Assembly (NCBI GenBank): GCA_940671915.1 | Contig: CALNVZ010003430.1 | Coordinates: forward strand, 18,598,930-18,662,929 | DNA from: Paracentrotus lividus | Taxonomy: Eukaryota > Echinodermata > Echinoidea > Camarodonta > Echinidae | Reading direction: 5' to 3' | Length of the DNA stretch: 64,000 nt | In this document: in pieces, positions 47,312 to 58,802 of the stretch | Layout: each line of letters starts with the position of its first letter | Numbering within the stretch: the stretch's first letter is position 1 | Notes under the pieces: generated by a model | Databases searched by the model: none | What the model saw: only the letters and a program-made list of their open reading frames with translations | Told to the model about the DNA's origin: nothing | Translations under genes and position numbers: made by a program

Positions 47312-48074
47312 CACTGTCCGTCATAAAGGTGGAATATTTTTTTTTTTTGCCGATATAACGACATGATTTTGCTCTGGCTTTAATTTCTTGAATATGTTTG
47401 TCCCTGCTTTTACTTTTCGGGACCCTGGCTATATCTTGGACATTCTTCCAACCCCTTACGTGGACCTTTTTCCAAAAAAGTTTTGTCAACCCCCATGATG
47501 CCCATTTTTGTCATTTTTTTCTCATTTTGGGGCCCCTTTTTGTTTTCCCGGCCGATCAAGCCCCCTCAGTTCTACCGCCAGGAAACGCGACTGAGGTGTA
47601 CTGTTTATATTGTTTTTTTTAAAGTTAAATCTATATTTCTGGGGACAGGCTTAGGTCTCTTGAATTTTCCATGGTGTAAAAATGAATAAAATCAATGTTG
47701 AACCCCAATCAAAATACATTTGTACCCCTCCCCTAGACAAAAGAGTCCAGCCTGTAACCATACATTTAGATTTAATTTAAAGAACAATAACAAACCTCAG
47801 ACGTGTTTCCTTGGGGTAGGACTGAGGGGGCCTTGGTGGGTCGCGTAAGCAAAAAAGGGGCCCCAAAAATAAGAAAAAATGACGAAAATGGCCATCTTCT
47901 GGGGGTGACAAACTTTTTTGAAGAAAACTCCCAGGGAAGGGTTGAGGGAACGTCCAAGATATACCCAGGATCCCGGAAAGTGAAAGCGGTAACAAACACA
48001 TTCAAGAATTTAAAACCGGAGCAACATAACGTCGCTTGACCCAGAAAAAAATATTCCATTTATGACGAACAGTG
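47312..48074. mobile_element. 763-bp foldback, mariner-style TA target
   Basis: The left end CACTGTCCGTCATAAAGGTG is mirrored by TTTATGACGAACAGTG, flanked by TA (47310-47311, 48075-48076). The arms of about 330 bp share GGAATATTTTTTT, CCCTGGCTATATCTTGGAC-type text, GATGCCCATTTTTGTCATTTT and GGGGCCCC. Similarity continues weakly toward the centre (ACAGGCT near 47645 and in complement near 47750). Frames on both strands between 47280 and 48059 are arm sequence and not genes. Confidence 0.87.
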
Positions 48075-48824
48075 TATTTACTTTTAACATAACGGTAATC
48101 CTTCAGCAGTAAAAAAAAAATTAATAAAATAATGATAAACAAAGTAAAGTCCATATGAGGACATAAAAATACTCATGTGAATTAGACAATTATCAGTGCG
48201 TACCATTCGTCGCTATGAGTCGATGAAATCATTTGATACACAATGATAAATATTTACAATAGTTTGTTCACAACGATCATATGACAAAATATCAAAATAC
48301 ATTTCGGACTATAATGATAATATGATAACAAATGAAATTAGGCTATGCAGATAATGCATTTCATGAATTGATAATGTCTACAAATTAATAATAGATATTA
48401 TCCTTTCATATTATTCCATTTATTCTCTTGTCATCTATTCTGACTTTACTGTTCACTTGGTCAAATGTTCGTTTGCCCGAAAATGAAATTTGGACCTTTT
48501 ATCCAAAAGTGAACTAAGTGAATTAAAAATTTTAAAATAAGGTTCGTTAGCAGAAATGTATAAAGAGTATTATTAGTCTGTTTTCCGATAAAGAACATTT
48601 TCCCGAAAATAAAGAATTTTACTCTTCATCGTGTTAAATCGAATGCTCAATCTGCAATGAAATAAAGTCAAAGTCCTTTCTTAACAAATCCTCAAATAAT
48701 GGTTATTAAAATCCACAGCCTTTGTTCTAACTCAGACTATGACAATTAATGAGTCAGAATAGAGAGCACGAAGATACATGTATTTCATGTATTTTATCGA
48801 AATTCGTCGTGACTTCATCACGAA

Positions 48825-48896
48825 CCAGAGATGCAACGTGGTTTTAAATCGCTTTCCGGACAGAAGTACATGTCGCGGGTTCGAATCCCATCTGGA
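48825..48896 (+). repeat. tRNA-like sequence (pseudo-tRNA or SINE head)
   Basis: The stretch has tRNA length, with a perfect B box GGTTCGAATCC inside a paired GGG-CCC T arm (48877-48890), an A-box-like TGCAACGTGG (48832-48841) and a partial acceptor stem CCAGA/TCTGG. The D and anticodon arms pair poorly, so it is not a functional tRNA. Its minus strand translates into the familiar SRWDSNPRH-type text typical of tRNA sequence. Confidence 0.62.
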
Positions 48897-49289
48897 TCCA
48901 ATTACTTGAATGCAGATCAAGCATTCGATCTAAACAATGGGGTTACAGTTACAAAATCTCTCCGAAGAAGTCCTCTCATGAAGCTGATTTTATTCCGTTT
49001 TAGGATTACTTTAAAATTTACCCTGTACCATTTTTGTATTTACGAACCTTCGTAATATGGACTCGATTTTATTTCCAGATTTACGGAATTTCGGCTGGTT
49101 GTATCAAAATTCATGTTCGCATAAATATAAGCGAACCTTCAGACGAAGGAACTAAATTTGTGCGTTCGGACTAACGAACATTCAGAACGAGCAGCCCGCC
49201 CCGTACTGTATTTCCAAAATTAAGAAACATTCACATGGTTTATTGGGGTGGGGCAATTATCTTCTTGTGACCTTTAGAGGTAGCTGACA

Positions 49290-50310
49290 TGCCATGAGAC
49301 GGGTTTGAGACTAGTTGAATTTGCGACTCCGAGAATCTGGAGCCGTGGAAACGTCTCGTATACGTCTTCTGAGTTTCCGCGACGTCCCATGAGTCGCGGA
49401 GACGTCTTCTCAGTTGAGAGGCAACTCAGGCAAGTATAAAGAAAGCTGCATTGTATAGTTTATCTACAAGCATGGAGTTACATGAAGTTATAAAGTCGGA
49501 GAGAAAGAATCGTCAAATGAAAGATCTCACATTTCGGAACCATCGGAGAAATCGTGGTCATCCTCGGCGTCCGATTCGTGTCCGTGGCAAGTCGTTTGGA
49601 CTTCCGGGTTGCCTTGGCCATTGTGTGTGTATTAACCTCCTTTCGGTCTCTCTTGGGCAGAAAGCGGTATGCTGCGTATTGTCTTCACAGTAATACGTGG
49701 CCGTGTTCATACTGGCCAGCACAATCCCAGAAGTTGAACAGACGAATACATCACGTATGGACACGGCTTGGGAGAAGTTGGCGTTGTCGCCGAGTATACT
49801 CAAAACTTCAACGAGTCGTCAACGATCAACGATTTGAAATAACGCAGTAAGATAAATGCACTTTTAAAAATATAAATACAAATTTTGTATCCTAATCGTC
49901 ATCTTCATGAGGAAAAAAGAAAGAAAGAAGAAATTGAAAATGAACCTGGGGGGGGGGGGGGGTGGTGATATACCACTTAGAGAACACTTTGGCCGCGATC
50001 TTTACTCTTTCATAGTTTATCACAGTACTAAAACGCCATCGTTTGTGCAGCGGATTTTTATTTCTTCGCCTGATGCTATAAAGCACCATCCAATTTGATT
50101 GGAAAATACCTAAAGATGGAGAGGGCCACAAAAACGCGAGTACATGGGCTTTTGAGGGGAATCATTGCGTCACCAAAGAGATATCGGACTCCATTTCGAC
50201 TCTCAAATCGTAATGCCCCGCAAAATCCCAAATGCTCACGATTTTTTTCACATCGCCGTCGTTCGCCAAGTTCGCCGTCGCTCGTCAAATTCGCCAAGAG
50301 GATCTAATTC
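49290..50310. repeat. GC-rich repeat-like block
   Basis: The first part (49290-49430) shares ordered motifs with 2128-2232, including GGGTTTGAG and ACGTCTTCTGAG. The rest (49450-49850 and 50190-50310) is CpG-rich, with open frames in several phases on both strands, for example minus-strand text CHGHESDAEDDHDFSDGSEM and plus-strand RNHRRNRGHPRRPIRVRGK. Because several frames look equally open, I cannot choose a coding one. A decayed transposon with coding remnants is possible. Confidence 0.35.
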
Positions 50311-50319
50311 GAAGAGCTA

Positions 50320-52640
50320 AGAGTTCAGTCGAGGAGCATGTATTCCATGGATTTGATCGAGGGACGATGTGAAGGAAGATACAGTCTTTTGGCGGATTTT
50401 GTTCTTTCTTTTTTTACCGTCACCGACATAATCGCATTGTACACACGATGGTGCACAATCGATCTCAACTTTTTTTGAGGCACACACAGGCGTACACCAA
50501 AAGTAATTACTACCGCTATCATCACTTTTGAATCATTGGTACCGTTATCATTATCATATTCAGAGCAATATATGATCTATTTTCTCTTTTGATTTAAACT
50601 TTGAGTCCTTAGCATTGCATATGTAAAAAAATATACTTTACATCAATCCAAGAAAATGTGAAGGCATATGTAAGGGCATGACACCCATATAATTCTGATG
50701 ATTTTAACGGAACTATACCCTACTGATTTTGTTTTGTTTTGTTTTGTTAATAAATAACTTGCTATATTTCTCAAAGACATCATTTCCCCTTTTCATTGTG
50801 TTACACATCGAAATCGAGATCTATTGAAACAAAAATAAAAACCAGTTGTATAACTCTTGCCTTTGTCCTCATTTTCATAAACATTGTCACGGTGTTGATT
50901 TTTCATGCACGTATACGCCCTCTCTGTTTGTTTTAACCGAGTCTAGTCTTTTTTATTTCAACTAATCATGCAAACCCCTATTGAATAACTGAAAATAATA
51001 CAGCATTTGATTAATGAGGGTCACGTGTAGGTTGATATGTATTTATATCATTAATGGCCTTGGTAATCATGGTAGATATCATATCATATTCCACTTGATT
51101 AGATACGACAGACAAGAGAGAAGATAGGAGACACTTAAAATATATTCTCTGTCTTTTGCTTGTGTGCAGTTAACTCCAATTATAATGAGTTGCTCGGGAT
51201 CAAGCGAATTATCATTATTATGATGAAATCTCCTATTAGAATATTGCGCTATATATTTGCTCTTCATAACAGGAGTTGACTGTACCTAGAGATCTTGCCG
51301 AAGATAGCAAAAAAATAGTACTATTGAGTAAAAAAAAAAAAAAAAAAAAATTCATGAGGAAGCTTCCAACTAAATAATTTATCGTCACGTCATAAAAAAG
51401 TGGATCAAGTCATATTCTCAAGTTCTAGATGTACCATATAAGCAACAACAAAAAAAATTAGGTGATTAAAAAAGTCACGCTCTCTCTCAACTTCTAGCTA
51501 TGTATGCCATATTGGTTACAGACTGGTCAAAAACAGCATGAATTTTAAGTGATATGATGCTAACTCTAAACAGGCGATTAAGGAGAAGTGAGGGGTAGGC
51601 CTACTGAGGGTGTTTCACCAAGATTTAAAATCAATCCCAATTATGGAATACATAGTACAGAGACATAAAAAAATAAAAAAATACAGGATGCTTGGAAGAT
51701 AATTTCTCGTAATGTTTCACTGCAGAATATATATAGACACATTTTACAGTCATACTGAAACATAACCTCAACAAAAAAAAAAAGGGCAAGACAAAATCAT
51801 ACAATTTGTAGAAATTTAATGGGGGTACATTTTACTGACAAATAAAGATAACGAAATACAAAAATATGTTGAACATAATCTCATATAAAAAATGGTGATC
51901 TTCAATACACAACACAACTCCATATTTATATTTAATACTTTGCCCCATATTAAAATTACATGGCAAAAATTTCAGCACTCACAGTTCATGACATTAACAA
52001 TAAACACTAAATTATAGGCAAGGGTGCAAATTCTGGAATATTGATATCCCCCCCCCCATCTTTCCAAACACAAAAACTATGAAATAATTTTTAGAATGGA
52101 TCTTTTAACTGAATTTTTCAGTAGCACAGCATGGATTAAATATTCATGTTGGGTTAAATGAACAGCTTTGTATCATTTGTAAGAATATTTATTTGGCTGA
52201 AATTTACTATAATTGCACTGGTTGGACCCTTTTTTAACCCAAAATCTACCTGATCTAGTAATACCCCACCCCCAAATAAAAAAAAACAAAAAAAAACACA
52301 ACAACAGATCGAACATGAATAACCATTATTGTTAAAGTAGAAAAGTAGTGCTAAAATCTCACTTTACAAATAAGATCACAAAATACATTGAATTTTAAAG
52401 ATTTTATTGTTGCTTTTAAAAATCACGACTAACTTATATACTATGAAATTTGTAAATCTTGGCAATATTAAGAAATCTGCCCATTCATAGAGCATCATTC
52501 CTTTACTACACATAGATAATGTGCCACAATATATTTTTAATCACATTCATATAATTTTTTTCATTTTATAGTAGCACAAGCAAGAATAATTTACAATCAT
52601 TCATGACTTTTTAAACAAAGATCACAATAATGACAACACA
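50320..52640. other. Gene-free AT-rich DNA
   Basis: No gene is supported. (TTTTG)n lies near 50731-50748, an A run at 51331-51350, and a C run near 52050. Confidence 0.45.
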
Positions 52641-52648
52641 CAAATACC

Positions 52649-52727
52649 ATCTGTTGGAGCAAGAAAGGCCTTATCTCCAAAACTTTGAGATGGAGTTGAG
52701 CCTTTTTGTTCCCAACAGATGGTAACA
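52649..52727. other. 79-nt hairpin, precursor-microRNA-like
   Basis: ACCATCTGTTGG (52649-52660) pairs perfectly with CCAACAGATGGT at the other end. An inner stem GAAAGGC/GCCTTTTT and AGATGG-type pairing lead to a short loop near ACTTTG. Size and shape suit a microRNA precursor on either strand, but a very small MITE would look the same. There is no mature product evidence. Confidence 0.55.
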
Positions 52728-53029
52728 TACTTTAAAAATATGCAAATATGGCATTTAAGTCTTGTGAAATTGCATAACTTTGCACAGGCTGAGCAGAATT
52801 CAGAAGCATATACAGTCCGCTCCCATTAATTAGGTACATGGGACCAAGACAATCACTCTTATGATAAAACTTGAGTTTTGTGATCCTGACAATCAAATCT
52901 TGTTTTACTGAATGCTTACATGGAGACACACAGATACAAGGTTATTTTGCTGGAAATTTAAAGTTATAAAGGTTGATTGGTTGATTTATATACATTTGTA
53001 TGTACACATATTTGAAATAATATTGGGAC

Positions 53030-53172
53030 CTGGGAGGCATTTCATCAAAGGACTTGTTGGACCTTTTATCCGACAAATCTGCTCTCAGCCAATCAGATGC
53101 AAGCATTTCAGTAGCTTGTAACAGTTTGTCGGATAAAACGTTCGACAATTCCTTTGATGAAATGCCCTCCAG
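53030..53172. mobile_element. 143-bp MITE
   Basis: CTGGGAGGCATTTCATCAAA at the left and TTTGATGAAATGCCCTCCAG at the right, with the arms continuing through TTTTATCCGACAAA and complement. The loop contains CAGCCAATCAGATG. No clear target duplication is seen. Confidence 0.82.
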
Positions 53173-56109
53173 GAGAATTGTCTTGATATAAATAAAATCT
53201 TGTTGAATGAGTGCTTGATATAATAGGTGTAGACTGTATTGCATAGAGCTGAGTAAACCAGCTATTGATAAATGTGAAGCCTGCCGAGGGGCCTAGAAGG
53301 GGGTCAAGTCATATGTAATTTGTGTTGATGCTTTTCTCACTCTCAGCAGAAGCTCTGTTTTGAAAACTCCTCAAAATATTCAGAGGCTGGAAAGCGTGCT
53401 TGAGATACATCCACTTTTTTTTTTTTTTTTGGGGGGGGTTTCATCCACCCCAATCTAAAATGGTGATGGAGAGGGGGGTCATAGACCAAGTTCATAAAAT
53501 GCAAATGATGGTAAAGAGGTATCATAAAATGACGTCATTAGTCGGAGCAGGTCTTTCTTTACTTGTCTATTGTGTACGAAAGGGTAATCCCTTCTCGAAA
53601 CCCTAAACAGACGCTATAGTCTTGGCATTCAGACAATATTCAAACTCCATGTGTATATGTATCCTGTCAGACATGAAGGATTGTACTTTTGTATGTACGT
53701 AAATAAATCTAAAGATTTTAAACTGCTCATGTTCCTAGCCCTATATGTGACAAGCTTTACAGCAAAATACCAGTCCCACGAATTTCAATCAAATTTTGGT
53801 GGGGATTTGGGAATACCGGATACATAAATGTTAAGCAGTAGATTATCCGCAATACCAAGGCATGAGTACTTCACCCCACCTACATGTAGGTGAATGGGGG
53901 CCTGATCAGAGGTTATCTTCATTTGGTTTTGAAAATAAACTTACTACAATGCTCCCCATGAAGTTGGAATTATGAACCATTAATGAGGGATAAAAATCAA
54001 TCGTGCACCAAATTAATGTAGGTACCATACAAGAAAAGAACATGTGTACATAATACGGTAAAATAACCGATGCACTATACACTGCAACTACAATGTAGGG
54101 TCTGCGAGGAAAAGATGCGGAAAGAAGCTTTTACGCTTTGATAGTAGTCACTCCCTGAATATATGTAAACTATTTATGAAGGCATTGATTGCCAATGAGC
54201 TAGTTTGGAATGCTGCCAACCAGTGCTTTTGTGTGTGGATACTATACTAGATGTACTAGCACAATACTGTTACAGCATCAAGGATGGGGGAGGGGTGGGG
54301 TGGGCTAGAGATAGGGAGGCGGCATGCGGTACTGGGAATATCTGAAGTCGACAGCAGCGTTATTTATACGAGTATTGCGGTTGTACATGTATGTTAGAAC
54401 ATGTGCTGTCTGTGTTGCATGTCTAATGCCAGGGAAAGGATGGTAGCATTATTTCCGGGTTTCAATTTTCAGTGATGATGTAACTGTCGAGTCGCCTTGT
54501 TTCACATGGAACTCATATAAAGTTTCAGAAGTTATCAATATATCTTTTCCTTTCTCCTATTTTTGCTTTTATATCCATATGGAGACTTTAAAATTATCTA
54601 TAATTTTAATATTTATTCCATATTTCAGAGGCTCGACACCTCAGAAGTAAGGAACATATCTTTTAGTAATCTTCCATCATCATCTTTTGATCTACAATGT
54701 TATGAATTAGCCATCATACATGGGCAGACAAAACAAAAAAATCACTGACAGATTAAAAGGTAATGCCAAACAATATGAAATAATGAATAACATGAAACAA
54801 ATATAGAGACATAAAACTTTAAAAAGGTAACTTCGACCAATTAATTTATATTTTTAAATATAAGTAGACATTTCCGGAGCAGCGTTTTGTCCAGACAATC
54901 TATTAAACGTGACAGAAAAATCACTAAAGAGGCCAATTTTTAGGGAGCAAAGTTGCTTTATTCAAACCTTATGGAAAATTGTTTTCCTCTTATTAAGCTT
55001 CAGGGGATTTAATGATGTATGGTTATCCCTCAAATCCTAACCACAACAGTGAGACTATCACCCAACTGGACAAATTTTTGCATTAATGCGAATGGCAAGT
55101 TTATGGTTGGGCCGGATTATGTCTATTGGTGTGCCTGGTGTTACGTAGTATATTAATAGTTTAACTATTAAAGATGAATCATTGAGGTACAACAACAAAC
55201 ATGAAATAATGGTCACAAAGGTAGCATGACACAAGCTGGGAAAAGTGGGGGTTTTGGGGTTGGTTTTTTAGAGGGAGGGAGGGAGGGGGGTGGTGGTGGT
55301 CAATTGTCATGAGCTTACTACAAATCAAGTTTTTTTGTTTATTATATGCAATAATGAGTGAAATAGATGGTCAAGAGGGGTATTCTCTATATTTTCAGTT
55401 ACCGCATTGCACCATATATTAGAGTTTATAATGAAAAACAGATTTTAATATGATTTGTTATTGCTGTAGCAACTCTTTACTAAAGTGTATAGTTGGCAAG
55501 CTAGAAACTGATAATTAGACACTATGGTACAATTGTCTTTTCAGCACATATTTAGAAATGCAGTGATGGATTTCAACAATTGGTTGAAAAGGTGTATTGG
55601 TAATAACGGATTAGAGCCCAATAAAGTTTTAATCAAGGTTTAAAATTGGCAGGAGATGATCATTTTAGACTTCATTGGCCTCTTATGTTAGGTCTTCAGT
55701 CACAAGATCACTTTGTTTATCCTTGCATGTCTCATGTACGCAACACCTTGGCTTCTCAATGGCTCGTCAATGGGACCTGCCAGGTAGTCGAGGAATATAG
55801 TCTACTCCCATTACAACGAGCACAGATACAAGGTTTTGCAATTATGAAGCAAATTTCCCAGTCTCAAGTTTCAAAATGAGCACATGCTTTTAGAGTGCCA
55901 ACATGCATGCAGTATAATAAGATTTTGTTATAAGGATCTAATTGGCTTGGTCCCATGCACCTTATTATAAAGGGAGTGGAATTTGCTACTACAGGTTTTT
56001 TTTTGTGGTTCCCCCCCCCCCCCAAAAAAAAAATTTCTCTGGTGAATTTTCAAATTTCAGGATAACTATTCTACCTGTTTTATGTGAAAAATGTGAAACA
56101 AGACGGACA

Positions 56110-56215
56110 ACTTCTTATTAAATTCCCTGACTTTTCCCTGTTTTGAGGCATTTTTCTCAAAATTACTGGCTCTTCCTTGACTCAAAAAGTGAAACTCATT
56201 TTCCAAGTTTTCAGG
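56110..56215. repeat. Dispersed repeat of the TTCCCTGACTTTTCCCTG kind
   Basis: AAATTCCCTGACTTTTCCCT followed by TTTTCTCAAAATTACTGG is a phrase I associate with a widespread invertebrate repeat. The long minus-strand frame over it is not treated as a gene. Confidence 0.35.
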
Positions 56216-56300
56216 AAGAGTGAATACATAAACCTTAGTGTTTCTAAACACAACTCGGAATAATAATTTACTCATTCTATGTGATTTCTCTTCCTCCATG

Positions 56301-56375
56301 TTGGCTGAATTGGTTAGAGCAAAGACCTTGGCTCATGAACGGCAGGCTGTGGGTTCAAGCCAAAAGCAGACTGGA
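56301..56375 (+). repeat. tRNA-derived SINE head
   Basis: A box TGGCTGAATTGG (56302-56313) and B box GGTTCAAGCC (56352-56361) are at tRNA spacing. The 3' body runs on to an undefined point and no tail is obvious. Confidence 0.5.
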
Positions 56376-56613
56376 ACAAAAGTGTTTGCTGAAATGTAGT
56401 TGAGTTCATTACATGAACACATCTTGATGACATATCGGTCATTCCATCTTTAAATCTTGTGCCAAACAAGTTCTAAACGTTCCATAAAATGACATTAACT
56501 GTACAACAATTTTGTCTGTCCTTCTCATTTGTCTTTCCCATCATCAAGTCTAGTTCAGGACAGGATCGAAAGCATGTAGCTGACTAAACAACACACACAT
56601 CTTCCGTTTGTAA

Positions 56614-57288
56614 AGGCCCTGTCACATCAGCCTTGCGTATGAGTTACAGGCGAGTTGCGAGCAGGGATTTTCCAGCACGCAACAAGATTTCTGCGGGCAC
56701 ACAAGGATTTTCACAAGTTTTGCGGGCGTCTTACGTGCTGTAAGCGTTTAACTTACTGTCTAATTGCGTGTATTGCGTGTGACCTGCGGGTCAGGAGCGT
56801 GCACGCTTTGAAACTGATCCGTGTTAGTTACGGGTGACATACGTGCGCTACGTGGTATCTGCGACCTAACTGCGTGTTACTTGTGTGTAAGTTGCTTGCA
56901 ATGTGCAAGCTTGGAGAAACCATTCAATTTTCAAATAATTTCCTGGAATAACCCTGCCCCGTGAGACGTCATATATTTTTGGCCGCAGAGATCCGCGGGC
57001 AATCTGCGTACTTCGAGCGGCTTAATTGCGCGTGATTTGAGGTTGATGCGGGTGTTCTACTGGTATTCTGCGTGTACATCTGCAGGCAATCACCAGTAAA
57101 TCACCCGGAACAAGTTTTGAGCATGTTCAAAACTTTTCTGCAAGCAAATCAGACTTACGTGCGTACCTGCAGGCAACTGCGTGCGAGATACGTGCAAAAC
57201 ACTGTCAATGCGGGCAACCTGCGAGTAGCAAAAATTGTCACCCACAACTCGCCTGTAACTCATACGCAAGGCTGATGTGACAGGGCCT
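56614..57288. mobile_element. 675-bp TIR element, Harbinger-like
   Basis: Termini AGGCCCTGTCACATCAGCCT and complement extend for about 45 bp through TGCGTATGAGTTACAGGCGAG. The flanks are TAA (56611-56613) and TTA (57289-57291), fitting a TWA target with one mismatch. The interior is rich in GCGTG/CTGCG words, GC-richer than its surroundings, with no recognisable transposase. Confidence 0.82.
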
Positions 57289-57450
57289 TTAAGCAGGGTC
57301 GAAAACGTTCATTAAAATGTACTTCAATGCAATTATAACTTTCAGTAAAACGTAGCTTACAGCATACAATCACCATGTTAAGTAAAGCGCAACATACCTT
57401 CTTATCTCCCAAAAATACAGGCAACACTCTGTGCTGATTGCAATCATTGT

Positions 57451-57870
57451 GTCTTGTGCACAACAAGATCAAAACGTTCGGCAAAACACGGTTGATTGAA
57501 AGACGAACACAGTTTCCCGTCAGTCTTGTGCACAACAGGATCAAAACGTTCAGCAAAACATGGATGATTTGCAAGGTGAACACACCGTCCCATCAGTCTT
57601 GTGCAGAGCTGGGTCAGAGCGTTCACTGAAACATAATTGACTGCATAAGAAATATACTATCCCTAAGTCTTGTGCACAACAAGATCCAAACGTCTGGAAA
57701 AACGTCGTTGATGGCAAGACGAACACATTTTCACGTCAGTCTCGTGCACAACAGGATCAAAACGTTCAGCAAAACGTAGCTGATTGCAAGGCAAACACAC
57801 CGTCCCATCAATCTAGTGCAGAGCACGATCATATTAAAGCGTTCAGTGAAATGCAGACTCCACTCTAGAT
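57451..57870. repeat. 72-bp tandem array with a 216-bp higher-order period
   Basis: Six units start with GTCTTGTGCA or a variant at 57451, 57523, 57596, 57667, 57739 and 57811 (spacing 71-73). By the text after the start (ACAACAAGATC, ACAACAGGATC, GAGC), units 1 and 4, 2 and 5, and 3 and 6 match best, giving an A-B-C, A-B-C arrangement. Each unit also carries AAACGTTC-GCAAAAC and GAACACA. It lies in the intron just after the exon at 57898. Overlapping minus-strand frames are composition effects. Confidence 0.88.
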
Positions 57871-57897
57871 CTGTCTTACATTGGAGGGTATCCTTAC

Positions 57898-57946
57898 CAA
57901 CTTGCAGATTCGTCAAATAGTTTAGAAGGCTCCTTTGCTGCAGCCT
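57898..57946 (-). CDS. Exon 3 of the minus-strand gene (unidentified protein)
   Basis: Minus-strand TTCTATATGACAG precedes 49 nt ending AGTTG|GTAAGG. Two bases complete the codon left by the exon at 61045, then 15 codons read AAAKEPSKLFDESAS and two bases remain (phase 2). Phase agrees with the upstream exon. The acidic/Lys/Ser-rich composition matches the other two exons. The next exon downstream was not identified; a minus-strand terminal-exon-like frame near 53346-53401 does not fit the phase directly. Confidence 0.55.
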
Positions 57947-58717
57947 CTGTCATATAGAAACAAAATATAAGAATTATTACAATACTTATAAGACACATAA
58001 TAATATATTAACACTAATACCGTAAAGTGGTTATTTCTTGTGAATTTCGCAAGTCAGTCCTCATAAAAATTCCACTTCATTGCCATATCAGCCATACATT
58101 TCACAGTTCTATTTCCGCGAATTTTGTGACATCAGCCTCTCAAAAAATTCCACTTCAATATGAATATTTATCACAAAAATACTTGAATGTTGATGTTAAT
58201 GCCGTTTCATTCATTGAAACATAGAAAAACCTGCCAATTTATTGAGTAGTCTTATCATAATAAGTCTATTCATTTTTAGGTTTAACTCCAAATAACAGTT
58301 TTATTACAAGTTGGTCAAGTAATTATGTCTTTACTCATTTCGTATACCATACATACAGTTAAACGATTATTAAACCAATTGGCTGTTTGACCTTTATATT
58401 CATCATTACATTAATGGCTATTGGACCTTTGTATTTGAGATTAGACCTCATGACTATCAACCTTTTTGATGAATACAGGAAAAAATTATCAGAAAACATT
58501 TGCATAATAGACAAATTGAGTGTAGGTTGTACACCAAATAATGATGAATAATTAAATAACCAAGCCCTAAAAAAAAAAGGGAAACACATGAAACAAACAG
58601 GCATGTAAGCTAGGATAAATCTAGCAAACAAGTTGGCAGATATTCAATTAAAATAATGGCTAGCATCAATATTTGATGCCCTCATTCCATGAATAGGAGG
58701 TCCACAAATGACTATCC

Positions 58718-58802
58718 AATTTGTTGCCTTCCTACAAAAAAAGTACTTAAGCAATGCACTTGCCATTGTGCTAAGTTCCTTCTTGTGGGAAGGTAACAAA
58801 TT
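58718..58802. other. 85-nt hairpin, precursor-microRNA-like
   Basis: AATTTGTTGCCTTCCTACAA (58718-58737) pairs over 20 consecutive positions, two as G-U wobbles, with TTGTGGGAAGGTAACAAATT (58783-58802). The stem continues through ACTT-AGCA/TGCTAAGT to a loop around GCACTTGCCATTG. It lies in the intron between two exons of the minus-strand gene, a common microRNA location, but it could be a minute MITE. Confidence 0.6.

Noticed and set aside
47280..48059. Proline- and phenylalanine-rich frames on both strands
   Set aside because: They mirror each other because they lie in the arms of a foldback element.
53346..53401. Minus-strand terminal-exon-like text ending FEEFSKQSFC and a stop
   Set aside because: The only acceptors follow an A run or give the wrong phase relative to the exon at 57898.
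55652..55782. Plus-strand exon-like frame ending CAG|GTAGTC, with an equally open minus-strand frame
   Set aside because: Both strands look open and neither has good partners or phase agreement; part of the flank resembles a dispersed repeat also seen near 52810.
57260..57916. Cys-rich minus-strand frames with repeated LCTRLMGRC text
   Set aside because: Explained by the 72-bp tandem array.
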